Below, piece by piece: positions 16,365 to 25,231 of a stretch of 64,000 nucleotides of DNA. Position 1 is the first letter of the stretch, and each line of letters opens with the position of its first letter. The notes under the pieces are model-generated. The model was not told where the DNA came from. It ran no database searches and saw nothing but the letters and a program-made list of their open reading frames with translations. The translations under genes and the position numbers were made by a program. The DNA comes from Falsiroseomonas stagni DSM 19981. GTDB lineage: Bacteria > Pseudomonadota > Alphaproteobacteria > Acetobacterales > Acetobacteraceae. Where the stretch lies: NCBI RefSeq assembly GCF_900114315.1, contig NZ_FOSQ01000018.1, positions 1 to 64,000 on the forward strand. The letters are read 5' to 3'.

Positions 16365-16902
16365 GGCGCTCTCCCCGGTCACGCCGGACCAGCGCGGCGC
16401 GGGCGCGCGTGGTTCCGGCGATCGCCTGCGGCAGGATAGGCAGGGCGGCCAGGCGCGACAGCGCGGCACCGTCCGGCGCCAGCGGCAGCAGCGACGCCGC
16501 CGCCGCAGCGGAGTCGCGGACGCGGATCGCGGCGGCCGCGCCGTAGAGGGCATCGACCGCCGCCTGGGCGCTGGCATCGGGGCGGAAGCCGAAGGCGCTG
16601 CGGGCCTCCGCCCGGCCCTGCCGGAGCATCGGCACCACCAGCGGATCCATGTCCCGCCAGGCGCCGCCATCCAGCGCGACGGCAAGGAATTCGAGCTGCG
16701 CGAGCGCCGTCGCCACCGCCGCCGGATCGCCGGCGAGGCTCGCCGGGCTGGCGAAGGCGGAGGAAGCGGCGAGGATGGCGCCGCGCGTCGGATCGCCCGC
16801 GCCCTCGACGGCGGCGGTGGCGGGCAGTTGCACCGCCTCCGGCGGCGGCATCGGCGCGCAGGCGGCGAGGAGCGGGAGAAGCATCAGGGATCGGCGGCGC
16901 AT
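16345..16902 (-). CDS. Lipoprotein, member 1 of a tandem paralogous triplet
   Basis: A 185-residue predicted lipoprotein, first in the triplet. The signal MRRRSLMLLPLLAACAP has an obvious lipobox. The mature sequence GDPTRGAILAASSAFAS...AVATALAQLEFLAVAL...MLRQGRAEARSAFGFRPDASAQAAVDALYGAAAAI closely parallels the gene at 15780-16364. The C-terminus is basic (RRDRGERHGRPIF) and overlaps the next gene. The three genes appear to have arisen by tandem duplication and diverged. No characterised family is recognised. Confidence 0.7.
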   Translation of the reverse strand: MRRRSLMLLPLLAACAPMPPPEAVQLPATAAVEGAGDPTRGAILAASSAFASPASLAGDPAAVATALAQLEFLAVALDGGAWRDMDPLVVPMLRQGRAEARSAFGFRPDASAQAAVDALYGAAAAIRVRDSAAAAASLLPLAPDGAALSRLAALPILPQAIAGTTRARAALVRRDRGERHGRPIF

Positions 16903-16947
16903 CGGAGCCTCCTTGGCTGACCGGCGCCGTTGATCTTGGACCTGGCC

Positions 16948-16970
16948 GGCGCGGCGGCAAGCGCCGCGCC
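16948..16970 (-). terminator. GC hairpin downstream of the gamma carbonic anhydrase-like gene
   Basis: A 9-bp perfect stem, GGCGCGGCG (16948-16956) / CGCCGCGCC (16962-16970), lies just 3' of the minus-strand gene ending at 16978. There is no T-tract, so termination is only a suggestion. Confidence 0.35.
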
Positions 16971-16977
16971 TTCGGTG

Positions 16978-17523
16978 TCAGCCCTTCGTCAGGCTGGCCC
17001 GGTGGCGCTTGGCCAGCGCCACATAGGCCGGCGCGGTGCGGTCGAAGCGGGCGCGTTCCTCCGCATCCATCACGCGGACCAGCTTGGCGGGGCTGCCCAT
17101 CCAGAGCTCGTTCGGGCCGATCCGCTTGCCCGGCGGCAGCATGCCGCCGGCGCCGAGCATGCCGCCTTCCTCGATCACCGCGCGGTCCAGCACGGTGGCG
17201 CCCATGCCGACGAAGGCGCGGTTGTGCAGCGTGCAGGCGTGGATGATGCAGGCATGGCCGATGGTGACGTCATCGCCGATGATCAGCGGCTCCGCCCCCG
17301 CATTCAGGTGCAGGATGCTGCCATCCTGGATGTTGGTGCGGGCGCCGATGCGCATGATGTTGGTGTCGCCGCGCAGGACGCAGTGATACCAGACGCTGCT
17401 CTCCTCCCCGATCTCCACATCGCCGATGACCACCGCCGTGGGCGCGACCCAGGCGGTGGGGTGGAGTTTCGGCTGCTTGTCCTCGAAGGGGAGGAGCGCG
17501 CCAGGGACTTGGGCTTCGGACAT
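16978..17523 (-). CDS. Gamma carbonic anhydrase-like hexapeptide-repeat protein
   Basis: A 181-residue left-handed beta-helix protein. Hexapeptide repeats run from about residue 25 to 140 (IGDVEIGEESSVWYHCVLRGD, IGARTNIQDGSILH, IGDDVTIGHACIIHACTLHN, VGMGATVLDRAVIEEGGMLGAG), followed by a C-terminal helix. The His residues in SILH and GHACIIH match the metal ligands of gamma carbonic anhydrases such as YrdA/CaiE relatives. Whether it hydrates CO2 cannot be told from sequence. It starts 9 bp after the argC stop, so it is co-transcribed with argC. Confidence 0.9.
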   Translation of the reverse strand: MSEAQVPGALLPFEDKQPKLHPTAWVAPTAVVIGDVEIGEESSVWYHCVLRGDTNIMRIGARTNIQDGSILHLNAGAEPLIIGDDVTIGHACIIHACTLHNRAFVGMGATVLDRAVIEEGGMLGAGGMLPPGKRIGPNELWMGSPAKLVRVMDAEERARFDRTAPAYVALAKRHRASLTKG

Positions 17524-17532
17524 GATCGTTTC

Positions 17533-18498
17533 CTATTCGGCGGCCTGGGCCAGCGGCAGGGCGCCCGCGACGTCGACGCCCAGCATCAGGCCGATATTCT
17601 GCACGGCGGCGCCGGACGCCCCCTTGCCGAGATTGTCGAGCTTCGCCACCAGCACGGCCTGGCCGCGATCGGCATTGCCGAAGACGCGCAGTTCCAGCCA
17701 GTTGGTGCCGTTCACGTCTTCCGGCGCCAGCCGCGCCTTGCCGTCCGCGGCCTCCACCCGCACCCAGCCGGACCCGGCATAGGCGCTCCGGAGGCAGGCT
17801 TCGAGGTCGGCGGGCTTCGGGCTGCCATTCAGCAGGTCGAGGTGCAGCGGCACGCTGACCAGCATCCCCTGGGCGAAATCGCCGACCGAGGGGACGAAGA
17901 GCGGGCGCCGCGCCAGGCCGCTGTAGCGCTGCATCTCCGCCACATGCTTGTGCTCCAGCGTCAGGCCATAGAGGAAGAAGGGGGCCGCGGTGCGGGCGGG
18001 CTCGAACTCCGCGATCATCGCCTTGCCGCCGCCGGTATAGCCGGAGACGGCGTTGACGGTGACGGGATAGTCCTTCGGCAGGATGCCGGCATCGACCAGC
18101 GGGCGCAGCAGCGCGATGCCGCCGGTGGGGTAGCAGCCGGGGTTGGACACGCGGGCGGCCGCGGCGATGGCGGCGGCATGGCCGGGCAGTTCGGCGAAGC
18201 CGTAGACCCAGTCGGGATCGACGCGATGCGCGGTGGAGGCATCGATCAGCTTCGGCGCCTGCGCGCCGAGGCCGGCGGCCATGGCGGCGCTGTCCTTCGC
18301 GGCGGCATCGGGCAGGCAGAGGACGACGAGGTCCACTTCCGCCATCAGCGCGCGCTTGGCGTCCGGGTTCTTCCGGTCGGCGTCGGCGATGCTGCGCAGC
18401 GCGATGCCGGGGAAGCGTTCCAGGCGTTCGCGGATCTGCAGGCCGGTGGTGCCGGCCTCGCCATCGATGAAGACGCTGGGAATGGGTCCCTTGGGCAT
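17533..18498 (-). CDS. argC: N-acetyl-gamma-glutamyl-phosphate reductase (type 2)
   Basis: A 321-residue ArgC that makes N-acetylglutamate semialdehyde in arginine synthesis. The N-terminus [17 protein letters not shown] is diagnostic of the shorter ArgC2 form, and the catalytic Cys is in [30 protein letters not shown] and [13 protein letters not shown] are further conserved segments. The gene sits downstream of rplM-rpsI, as in many alphaproteobacteria, but a terminator hairpin at 18545-18581 separates it from rpsI. Confidence 0.95.
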   Translation of the reverse strand: MPKGPIPSVFIDGEAGTTGLQIRERLERFPGIALRSIADADRKNPDAKRALMAEVDLVVLCLPDAAAKDSAAMAAGLGAQAPKLIDASTAHRVDPDWVYGFAELPGHAAAIAAAARVSNPGCYPTGGIALLRPLVDAGILPKDYPVTVNAVSGYTGGGKAMIAEFEPARTAAPFFLYGLTLEHKHVAEMQRYSGLARRPLFVPSVGDFAQGMLVSVPLHLDLLNGSPKPADLEACLRSAYAGSGWVRVEAADGKARLAPEDVNGTNWLELRVFGNADRGQAVLVAKLDNLGKGASGAAVQNIGLMLGVDVAGALPLAQAAE

Positions 18499-18544
18499 GG
18501 TGCTGATCCTGTCACGCGACGGGGATGGGGATGGAAACAGGCGG

Positions 18545-18581
18545 AAAAAGCAAGAGGGGCAGGCCCTTGCGGACCTGCCCC
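18545..18581 (-). terminator. Intrinsic terminator of the rplM-rpsI operon
   Basis: Read on the minus strand: an 11-bp stem (18581-18571 / 18566-18556) with a GCAA-type tetraloop and one G-T pair, followed shortly by a run of five T (18549-18545). It lies ~50 bp after the rpsI stop and just before argC. Confidence 0.75.
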
Positions 18582-18630
18582 CCTGATGAACCAGCCATGA
18601 GGCCGGGCGTGGCGCCCGGTCCGCCGGGCG

Positions 18631-19134
18631 TCAGCGCTTGGAGAACTGGAAGGAACGTCGGGCCTTGGCCTTGCCGTACTTCTTGCGTTCGACCACGCGC
18701 GAGTCGCGCGTCAGGAAGCCCGCCTTCTTCAGGATGCTCCGCAGGCCCGGCTCGTAATAGGTCAGGGCGCGGGAGATGCCGTGGCGCAGCGCGCCGGCCT
18801 GGCCGGACAGGCCGCCGCCGACGACGGTCGCGAAGACGTCGAACTGCTGGTACCGGTCGGCCACCAGGAAGGGCTGGCTGATCAGCATCCGCAGCACGGG
18901 GCGCGCGAAGTACTTGGAGGAGGGCTTGCCGTTGATCTGGATCGTGCCCTTGCCGGGCTTCACCCAGACGCGCGCGATGGCGTTCTTGCGGCGGCCCGTG
19001 GCGTAGGAACGGCCCAGCGCGTCGCGCTTCGGCTCGACCGGCGCGGCGGTGCCGACGGCGGCGGGGCCACCGGCCGCGTTCACCAGGTCCTTGAGTTCGG
19101 CCAGCGAGCCGCCGGTGCGGGGAGAATCACTCAT
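18631..19134 (-). CDS. rpsI: 30S ribosomal protein S9
   Basis: A 167-residue S9. The conserved core begins at [20 protein letters not shown] and ends with the invariant basic tail [11 protein letters not shown], whose last residues reach the ribosomal P-site tRNA. An N-terminal extension of about 50 residues precedes the core. The ATG at 19134 lies 1 bp beyond the rplM stop (19136), so the two genes are translated in tandem. Confidence 0.98.
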   Translation of the reverse strand: MSDSPRTGGSLAELKDLVNAAGGPAAVGTAAPVEPKRDALGRSYATGRRKNAIARVWVKPGKGTIQINGKPSSKYFARPVLRMLISQPFLVADRYQQFDVFATVVGGGLSGQAGALRHGISRALTYYEPGLRSILKKAGFLTRDSRVVERKKYGKAKARRSFQFSKR

Positions 19135-19135
19135 C

Positions 19136-19627
19136 TCAGGCAACCTTCTTCGCCGGGCCACCGGCCAGGTTCTTGCGGTTCAGGGCACCGACATCGAGGG
19201 CGGTCGGGGTGTTGCCGGCATGGGGATGCTCCGGCCCCGCATAGACATGCAGGTTGCGCATCTGGGCGCGGCCGAGCGGGCCGCGCGTGATCATGCGCTC
19301 AACCGCCTTTTCCAGCACCCGTTCCGGGTGCGGGCTGGCCAGGCGTTCCGCGACCGTGCGGCCCTTGATGCCGCCGGCGTAGCCGGTGTGCCAGTAGAAG
19401 ACGGACTGCTCGGCCTTCTGGCCGGTCACCTTGATCTTCTTGGCGTTGATGACGACCACATGGTCACCGCAATCGACATGCGGCGTGAAGGTCGGCTTGT
19501 GCTTGCCGCGGAGGCGGTTGGCGATGAGAGCCGCGACGCGGCCGAGCACGAGGCCCTCCGCATCGATCAGGACCCAGCCCTTGGAGACCTCCGCAGGCTT
19601 GATCGAGGTTGTCTGGCGCGTGAGCAT
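19136..19627 (-). CDS. rplM: 50S ribosomal protein L13
   Basis: A 163-residue L13 with the family landmarks [45 protein letters not shown] and [21 protein letters not shown]. It is first in the rplM-rpsI operon. The 172-bp spacer upstream (19628-19799), shared with the divergent glyoxalase-fold pseudogene, should contain its promoter, but I see no unmistakable -35/-10 pair. Confidence 0.98.
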   Translation of the reverse strand: MLTRQTTSIKPAEVSKGWVLIDAEGLVLGRVAALIANRLRGKHKPTFTPHVDCGDHVVVINAKKIKVTGQKAEQSVFYWHTGYAGGIKGRTVAERLASPHPERVLEKAVERMITRGPLGRAQMRNLHVYAGPEHPHAGNTPTALDVGALNRKNLAGGPAKKVA

Positions 19628-19799
19628 GGATGTGTTCGGTGATCCGGTGTGAACTGGGCGCGGCTTATCGGGGGTGGGGGCCGGAAAGTCAAGCCGGAAG
19701 GCCGGTTTGCGCGTGGCGGTATCCCGTTACCGCCAAACTCCGCAAGCCCCGTCAAGCCGGGCCGTGGCAGGGTGAAGCCCCGACCGGAAGGAGGCCTCC

Positions 19800-20352
19800 A
19801 TGCTCAGCCACGTCACCCTTTGCACCAACGACCTGCCTGCCGCCCTGGCCCTCTACGACCGGCTGCTGGCCCCACTGGCGATCACGCGGCACGAGACCAG
19901 CCTGGACCCCGGCATGGCCGGCTATGCCCTGGCGGCGGAGGGCACGCCCCAGTTCTGGCTGATGCGGCCCATCGATGGACGCCCCGCGACGGTCGGCAAT
20001 GGCGTGACCGTGGTGTTCGAGGCCGCGGACCGCGCCACGGTGGATGCCGTCCATGCCGCCGGGATTGCCGCGGGCGGGCGGGACGAGGGTAGCCCCGGGC
20101 TGCGGCCGCATTATCATGCCGACTTGTAGCCCGGGCTTCCCGCCAGGGCGGGCGCCCTCGCTTGGTCTCGGCGGCGCCTGGCACTCCCCGGTGCTCGCCA
20201 AGACTACCAGTCTTGGCTGCGCGCCGTTGAATGCCAGGCACCACCGATCCCGGCGCGATCATCGCCCGCCCTGGCGGGAAGTCCGGGCCGGGGCGTATCT
20301 GCGCGACCCCGACGGCAACAAGATTGGCTGCGCCTGCCACCGGCCCGGATAG
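19800..20352 (+). pseudogene. Glyoxalase/VOC-family gene interrupted by a 160-bp palindromic element
   Basis: The ATG at 19800 opens a VOC-superfamily protein (MLSHVTLCTNDLPAALALYDRLL...) with the usual beta-alpha-beta pattern and metal-site-type residues such as HYHAD near the C-terminus. The frame stops at 20127-20129 after HYHADL. The expected ending, GAYLRDPDGNKIGCACH, is found at 20290-20352 in another frame. Removing bases 20129-20288 joins the halves exactly as HYHADLYGAYLRDPDGNKIG and gives an intact 130-residue protein of normal family length. So the gene was broken by one insertion. The truncated form (109 aa, 19800-20129) may still be made but lacks the last strand. Its original substrate is unknown. 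Confidence 0.88.
20129..20288. mobile_element. 160-bp MITE-like palindromic element
   Basis: Terminal inverted repeats of 26 bp (20129-20154 and 20263-20288) match with one mismatch. A perfect 9-bp inner hairpin, GCCAAGACT / AGTCTTGGC (20197-20205/20209-20217), sits at the exact centre, and further matching blocks such as CCTGGCA (20177-20183) / TGCCAGG (20232-20238) are placed symmetrically. The whole element can fold as one long imperfect hairpin. It has no coding capacity and no obvious target-site duplication. It resembles a non-autonomous transposable element; the helper transposase is not in this window. Confidence 0.8.
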
Positions 20353-20389
20353 GGGCGCGGCGGCCCGCGGCGAACGGGGGATGACGGGT

Positions 20390-22090
20390 ATGAGCGAGAA
20401 GAAGGCATTCGGGCTGGGGCGCAATGCCTCCAACTACGGCGATCCGGCCTTCGCCCTCTATCTCCGCCGGTCCTTCGCCAAGTCGATGGGCTATTCCCAG
20501 GCGATGCTGGACAAGCCCGTGGTCGGCATCGCGGACACGGCCAGCGACTACAACAACTGCCACCGGACCATCCCGGAGCTGATCGAGGCGGTGAAGCGCG
20601 GCGTGCTGGCGGCCGGGGGGCTGCCTCTCTCCTTCCCGACGATCAGCATCTGCGAACCCTCGCTCAGCCCCTGTTCCATGCACTACCGGAACCTCATGGC
20701 GCTCGACACCGAAGCCATGCTGGCGAACCAGCCCATGGATGCCGCGGTGCTGGTGGGGGGCTGCGACAAGACCGTGCCGGCACAGTTGATGGCGGCGATC
20801 AGCGCCGGCACGCCCTCCGTCATGCTCGTCGTCGGCCCGATGCTGGCCCAGGCGTTTGAGGGCGAGCGGCTGTCCGCCTGCACCGACTGCCGCCGCTACT
20901 GGGCCCGCTACCGCGCGGGCGAGGTGACGGACGAGAAGATCAACCTGCTGGAAGGTAAGCTCGCCACCACCGCCGGCACCTGCGGCGTGATGGGCACGGC
21001 GAGCACCATGGCCTGCCTGGCGGCGGTGCTGGGCTTCATGCCGCTGGATGCCGCTTCCGCCCCCGCCGTCCATGCCGACCGGCTGCGGATCGCGGAGGAG
21101 GCGGGCGCGCAGGCGGTGCGGCTGATCCGCAACCCCGTGGCGCCGCTGTCGCTGATGACGCAGGGGAACCTCGACAACGCGGCGCGGGTGCTGCTGGCGC
21201 TGGGCGGGTCCACCAATGCGATCGTGCACCTGGCCGCCATCGCGGGGCGGGCGGGGCTGAACCTCGACCTCAAGCGGCTGGATGCGCTGAGCGAGACGAC
21301 GCCGGTGCTGGTGGACCTCAAGCCCACCGGCGATGGCTACATGGAGGATTTCCACGCCGCCGGCGGGATGCAGGCGCTGCTGTGGGAGCTGCGGGACCTG
21401 CTGGACCTGACGACGAAGGACCTGGATGGCGTGTCGCTGGCCGACCGGATCGGGGATGGCAGCCACTTCGTGGACCGGCGGATCATCCGGGAACGGGGCA
21501 AGCCCGTGTCGCCGGTGGGGGGCCTGATCGCGCTGTTCGGATCGCTGGCGCCGGATGGCGCGATCCTCAAGCGCAGCGCGGCGACGCCGTCGCTGTTCGA
21601 GACGGAGGCGCGCTGCCTGGTGTTCGACGGGCTGGCCGATCTCTCCGCGCGGATCGACGACCCGGACCTCGACGTGACGGCGCAGGACATCCTGGTGCTG
21701 AAGAATGTGGGCCCGCGCAGCCCGGCGGGGATGCCGGAGGCCGGCTACCTGCCCATCCCGAAGAAGCTGGCGCGGGCCGGCGTGAAGGACATGGTGCGGA
21801 TGAGCGATTGCCGCATGTCCGGCACCGCCTTCGGCACCATCGTGCTGCACATCTCGCCCGAGGCCGCCGTGGGCGGGCCGCTGGCGCTGGTGGAGACGGG
21901 CGACCGCATCAGGCTGTCCGTGAAGGACCGCAGGCTGGAGTTGCTGGTGGATGAGGCCACGATGGCGGCCAGGCGCGCCGCCTGGCAGCCGGCGCCGGCG
22001 CCGAAGCGCGGCTGGGACCGCCTGGTGCATGAACAGGTGACGCAGGCGCCGGAGGGGGCCGATCTGCGGTTCCTGCAGGCCGCGCCTTGA
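20390..22090 (+). CDS. IlvD/Edd-family dehydratase (sugar-acid dehydratase type)
   Basis: A 566-residue dehydratase. Three Cys that hold the [2Fe-2S] cluster in this family are visible: DYNNCHRT, VGGCDKT and TAGTCGVMGTAST; the Lys after the second Cys is the usual Mg-binding carbamylated residue. The DYNNCHRT form and overall length point to the arabinonate/xylonate-type sugar-acid dehydratases more than to branched-chain IlvD, but the substrate is not certain. The ATG at 20390 has GGGGG nine bases upstream; an in-frame ATG at 20381 is possible. It overlaps the next gene by 4 bp (TTGA). Confidence 0.85.
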   Translation: MSEKKAFGLGRNASNYGDPAFALYLRRSFAKSMGYSQAMLDKPVVGIADTASDYNNCHRTIPELIEAVKRGVLAAGGLPLSFPTISICEPSLSPCSMHYRNLMALDTEAMLANQPMDAAVLVGGCDKTVPAQLMAAISAGTPSVMLVVGPMLAQAFEGERLSACTDCRRYWARYRAGEVTDEKINLLEGKLATTAGTCGVMGTASTMACLAAVLGFMPLDAASAPAVHADRLRIAEEAGAQAVRLIRNPVAPLSLMTQGNLDNAARVLLALGGSTNAIVHLAAIAGRAGLNLDLKRLDALSETTPVLVDLKPTGDGYMEDFHAAGGMQALLWELRDLLDLTTKDLDGVSLADRIGDGSHFVDRRIIRERGKPVSPVGGLIALFGSLAPDGAILKRSAATPSLFETEARCLVFDGLADLSARIDDPDLDVTAQDILVLKNVGPRSPAGMPEAGYLPIPKKLARAGVKDMVRMSDCRMSGTAFGTIVLHISPEAAVGGPLALVETGDRIRLSVKDRRLELLVDEATMAARRAAWQPAPAPKRGWDRLVHEQVTQAPEGADLRFLQAAP

Positions 22091-22932
22091 TCGCGGTCAT
22101 CGGCGCCTCCGGCCGCAGCGGCGCGGCCTTGTGCCGCGCGCTGAAGGCCGCCGGGCGCCCCTTCATCCCGGTGGTGCGCAATGCCGCGCATTGGATCGCC
22201 ACGGGGATCTCGGCGGAGGCGGTGTTTGCCGATCTGGAGGATGCGCGGGCGCTGCGCGTGGCACTGGCCGGTGCCACGGTGGTGGTGAACACCGCCCATG
22301 CGCGCCACGCCCCGGCCGTGCTGGCGGCGGCGCCGGAGGGGGCGCGCTTCGTGTTCCTCGGCTCCACGCGGCGATTCTCGCAATGGGCCGATGCGCATGG
22401 GGATGGGGTCCGGGCGGGGGAAGCGGCCTTCGTCGCCTCCGGCCGGGCCGGCGTGATGCTGCACCCCACCATGATCTATGGCGCGACGGGGGAGGATAAT
22501 GTCCAGCGGCTGGCGGCGCTTTTGCGTCGCCTGCCGGTGGCGCCGCTGCCGGGCGGCGGGCGGGCCCTGGTGCAGCCGATCCACCAGGAGGACCTGTCCC
22601 GCTGCATCCTGGCGGCGATCAACATCGAATGGACAAGGCCGGAGGTGATGGTGGTCGCGGGGCCGGAGCCCCTGCCCTATCGCGATTTTCTCGCCGCCGT
22701 CGCGCGGGCTTCGGGGCTGAAGCCGCCGCCTGTCATCGACCTGCCCGTGGCGCTGCTGGAGGCGGTGGCGCCGCTGACGCGCTGGGTGCCGCGGGTGCCG
22801 ACAATCGGCGCGGAGGAGGTGCGGCGCCTGGTGGAGGACAAGGCCTTCCCGGTGGCGGAGATGCGGGATCGCCTCGGCGTGGTCGGGCGGCCGCTGGCGG
22901 AGGGGCTGGCGGCCACCTTCCGCCAAGGTTGA
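22087..22932 (+). CDS. NAD(P)-binding atypical SDR / NmrA-like protein
   Basis: A 281-residue protein starting at a TTG that overlaps the dehydratase stop. The first residues, MIAVIGASGRSGAALCRAL, form the GxxGxxG nucleotide-binding loop of extended/atypical SDR proteins. A later HPTMIYGATGEDNVQRL matches the YG.. segment seen in UDP-sugar epimerase-like and complex I assembly-type atypical SDRs. The gene is translationally coupled to the dehydratase, so it may oxidise or reduce a related sugar or aldehyde; this is inferred from position only. Confidence 0.75.
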   Translation: MIAVIGASGRSGAALCRALKAAGRPFIPVVRNAAHWIATGISAEAVFADLEDARALRVALAGATVVVNTAHARHAPAVLAAAPEGARFVFLGSTRRFSQWADAHGDGVRAGEAAFVASGRAGVMLHPTMIYGATGEDNVQRLAALLRRLPVAPLPGGGRALVQPIHQEDLSRCILAAINIEWTRPEVMVVAGPEPLPYRDFLAAVARASGLKPPPVIDLPVALLEAVAPLTRWVPRVPTIGAEEVRRLVEDKAFPVAEMRDRLGVVGRPLAEGLAATFRQG

Positions 22933-22986
22933 CCGGTGTGGGGGGCAGGCCCATCAAAGGGCCAGCTTTCGTGAAGGGCCGCCCCA

Positions 22987-24162
22987 ATGCCGATCGTCAA
23001 CCGGATCGCCGAATTCCACCCCGAGATGACCGAATGGCGCCGGGATTTTCATCAGTTCCCCGAACTCGGCTTCGAGGAAGTCCGCACCAGCGGCATCGTG
23101 GCCGCCAAGCTGCGGGAGTTCGGGGTGGATGAGGTCATCACCGGCATCGCCAAGACCGGCGTGGTCGGCGTCATCCGCGGCAATGGTTCCTCCAACCGCG
23201 CCATCGGTTTCCGCGCCGACATGGACGCGCTGCCGATCGAGGAAGCGACCGGCAAGCCCTGGGCCTCCCAGAAGCCCGGCCTGATGCACGCCTGCGGCCA
23301 TGACGGCCACACGACCATGCTGCTGGGCGCGGCGAAGTACCTCGCGGAAACCCGCAACTTCGACGGCACCGTCTACCTGATCTTCCAGCCGGCCGAGGAG
23401 AACCTGGCCGGTGGCGAGGTGATGGTGAAGGAAGGGCTGTTCGACCGCTTCCCGATGGACCGCGTCTTCGGCATGCACAACTGGCCGGGCGCGCCGGAAG
23501 GCGTCTTCCTGCACGCGCCGGGGCCCGTCATGGCAGCCGTCGCGAACCTGGAAGCCACGATCACCGGCCGCGGCGCGCATGGCGCCATGCCGCATAACGG
23601 CATCGACCCGATCCTGATCGCGTCCCACGTCGTCACCGCGCTGCAATCCGTGGTGGCGCGCAACGTGAACCCGCTGGAATCCGGCGTCATCACCATCGCC
23701 CATATCGAGGGCGGCTTCACCTTCAACGTCATCCCGGAAAGCGTGAAGATGCGCGGCACGGCGCGCTGGTTCCTGCCGGAAGTCGGCGATCTGCTGGAGG
23801 CGAAGTTCAAGGACATCGTCACCGGCGTGGCCGCCGCCTTCGGCGCCAAGGCCGAATGCAGCTTCACCCGCGCCTATCCCGCCACGGTGAACGAGCCCGA
23901 GAGCACCGAGATCGCGGCGCGCGTCGCGGCGATGGTGGTGGGCGAAGCACGCTCCCGCAAACTGCCGCAGCCGACGATGGGGGGCGAGGATTTCAGCTTC
24001 ATGCTGAACGAACGGCCCGGCGCCTACCTGTTCCTCGGCGGCGGGAAGGGCGAGGGGGACGCGATGGTCCACCACCCGAAATACGACTTCAACGACGACA
24101 TCCTGCCGATCGGGGCGAGCTGGTTCGCAACGCTGGCGGAGCAGGTGATGCCGCGCGGCTGA
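22987..24162 (+). CDS. M20-family amidohydrolase (hippurate hydrolase-like)
   Basis: A 391-residue cytoplasmic metallo-amidohydrolase. The two-metal ligands are seen in MHACGHDGHTTML, QPAEEN and GGEDFSFML, and the lid/dimerisation domain begins at ATITGRGAHGAMPHNGIDPI. Family members cleave N-acyl amino acids, hippurate or indole-acetyl conjugates. It starts 54 bp after the previous gene and reads in the same direction. It ends before a set of strong hairpins at 24163-24376. Substrate unknown. Confidence 0.92.
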   Translation: MPIVNRIAEFHPEMTEWRRDFHQFPELGFEEVRTSGIVAAKLREFGVDEVITGIAKTGVVGVIRGNGSSNRAIGFRADMDALPIEEATGKPWASQKPGLMHACGHDGHTTMLLGAAKYLAETRNFDGTVYLIFQPAEENLAGGEVMVKEGLFDRFPMDRVFGMHNWPGAPEGVFLHAPGPVMAAVANLEATITGRGAHGAMPHNGIDPILIASHVVTALQSVVARNVNPLESGVITIAHIEGGFTFNVIPESVKMRGTARWFLPEVGDLLEAKFKDIVTGVAAAFGAKAECSFTRAYPATVNEPESTEIAARVAAMVVGEARSRKLPQPTMGGEDFSFMLNERPGAYLFLGGGKGEGDAMVHHPKYDFNDDILPIGASWFATLAEQVMPRG

Positions 24163-24376
24163 GGCGGGCGTCCTCGGGGATGGCTCCGCCCTCCCCGAAC
24201 CCCACCCGCCAGGGGCGAGACGCCCCTGGACCGTCTTCAGTGTAGTCGCGGCAAGGGAGGGGGCTTTGGCCCCCTCCCTTGCCGCGACTGTCATTTGATG
24301 GCGGGGTCCGGGGGCCGCCACGGCCCCCGGCGGGGTGGGTACGGGAGGGGCGGCCCCCCTCCCGGGACGCGTCGCC
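24163..24376. terminator. Hairpin-rich spacer between convergent genes, probable bidirectional terminator
   Basis: The spacer between genes at 24162 (+) and 24377 (-) is nearly all inverted repeats. The strongest is a perfect 21-bp stem at 24244-24264/24269-24289 with loop TTTG. Smaller hairpins flank it, such as CCAGGGGCG AGA CGCCCCTGG just upstream and GGGGCCG..CGGCCCC type stems downstream. No long T-tract exists, but a stem of this strength should block both transcripts. Confidence 0.6.
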
Positions 24377-25189
24377 TCAGCTGCCGACCTTCAGCGTGCT
24401 CGTCAGTCCGCGCAGGCAGGCCAGGATCGACAACGGCGTGATCTTGCCGGTGCGGGGGTTCTCCTCGCTCGGCACGTTCTCGATCGTCATGGTCAGGCGC
24501 GCGCTGGCGGCTTCGACGCGGATGGTGTGGGTGTTGCGCGTCACATGCGGATCGGCCCAGATCTCGATGGTCGTGCGCTGCGGGCCGATGCCGGCCAGCG
24601 CCAGCGCGGCGGCGACGTTGACGTTCGCGGGAAAACCCTGGGCGGCGTCGAAGGCGTTGCCCTTGAAGATCAGCTTCTTCTCGTCCTTCACGGCCAGCAC
24701 ATCGATGCCGTGCTGTTCGAGGTAGGGCGCGCCGACCAGGCCGCGGGGGGGCTTGCGCGTCTCGATGGTGACGGAGGAGACCTCCCCTTCCGCCGCGGCG
24801 CGCACGGCATCGAGGCCGAGCAGCGCGCCGGTGGGCACGATGATGCGGGCGCCGGTTTCGCGGGCGCGCTCCACCAGCTGCATGCGCGGCAGCAGGGCGC
24901 CGACGCTGCTGGGGACGAAGATGCGCCCGGCCTCGATGGCGGCGGTCGCGACTTCCTCGAACACCGAGGCGGGGGCTGCTTCGACGACGATGTCGGCGGC
25001 GGCGAGTTCGGCGAGGGAGACGATGGGCGGCTGGGTCTTGAAGCCGGCCAGATTGGCGCGCGCCTTGGCGTGGTCCCGGGCGGAGACGGCGTGGAGCTTC
25101 AGGCCCTCCACCCCCGCATCCAGCGCGCGGGCGAGATGCAGGCCGATGGCGCCGAGGCCGGCGATTCCGACGGTGAGTTCACGAGCCAT
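24377..25189 (-). CDS. nadX: L-aspartate dehydrogenase
   Basis: A 270-residue NAD(P)-dependent aspartate dehydrogenase, which gives iminoaspartate for NAD synthesis or releases ammonia from aspartate. The Rossmann motif GIAGLGAIGLHLARAL opens the protein. GNAFDAAQGFPANVNVAAALALAGIG and EIWADPHVTRNTHTIRVEA are characteristic, the latter with the conserved Asn/His pair. AGGAGG lies 7 nt before the ATG at 25189. nadA/nadC are not adjacent, so a catabolic role is also possible. Confidence 0.9.
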   Translation of the reverse strand: MARELTVGIAGLGAIGLHLARALDAGVEGLKLHAVSARDHAKARANLAGFKTQPPIVSLAELAAADIVVEAAPASVFEEVATAAIEAGRIFVPSSVGALLPRMQLVERARETGARIIVPTGALLGLDAVRAAAEGEVSSVTIETRKPPRGLVGAPYLEQHGIDVLAVKDEKKLIFKGNAFDAAQGFPANVNVAAALALAGIGPQRTTIEIWADPHVTRNTHTIRVEAASARLTMTIENVPSEENPRTGKITPLSILACLRGLTSTLKVGS

Positions 25190-25231
25190 GGCGGGTCCTC
25201 CTGGTGATGGGCGCCCGCTAGCACGGACCGA

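Noticed and set aside
20044..20352. A separate small gene of 102 codons
   Set aside because: It is the out-of-frame read of the glyoxalase-fold gene and the inserted element; only its last ~20 residues are real gene remnant.
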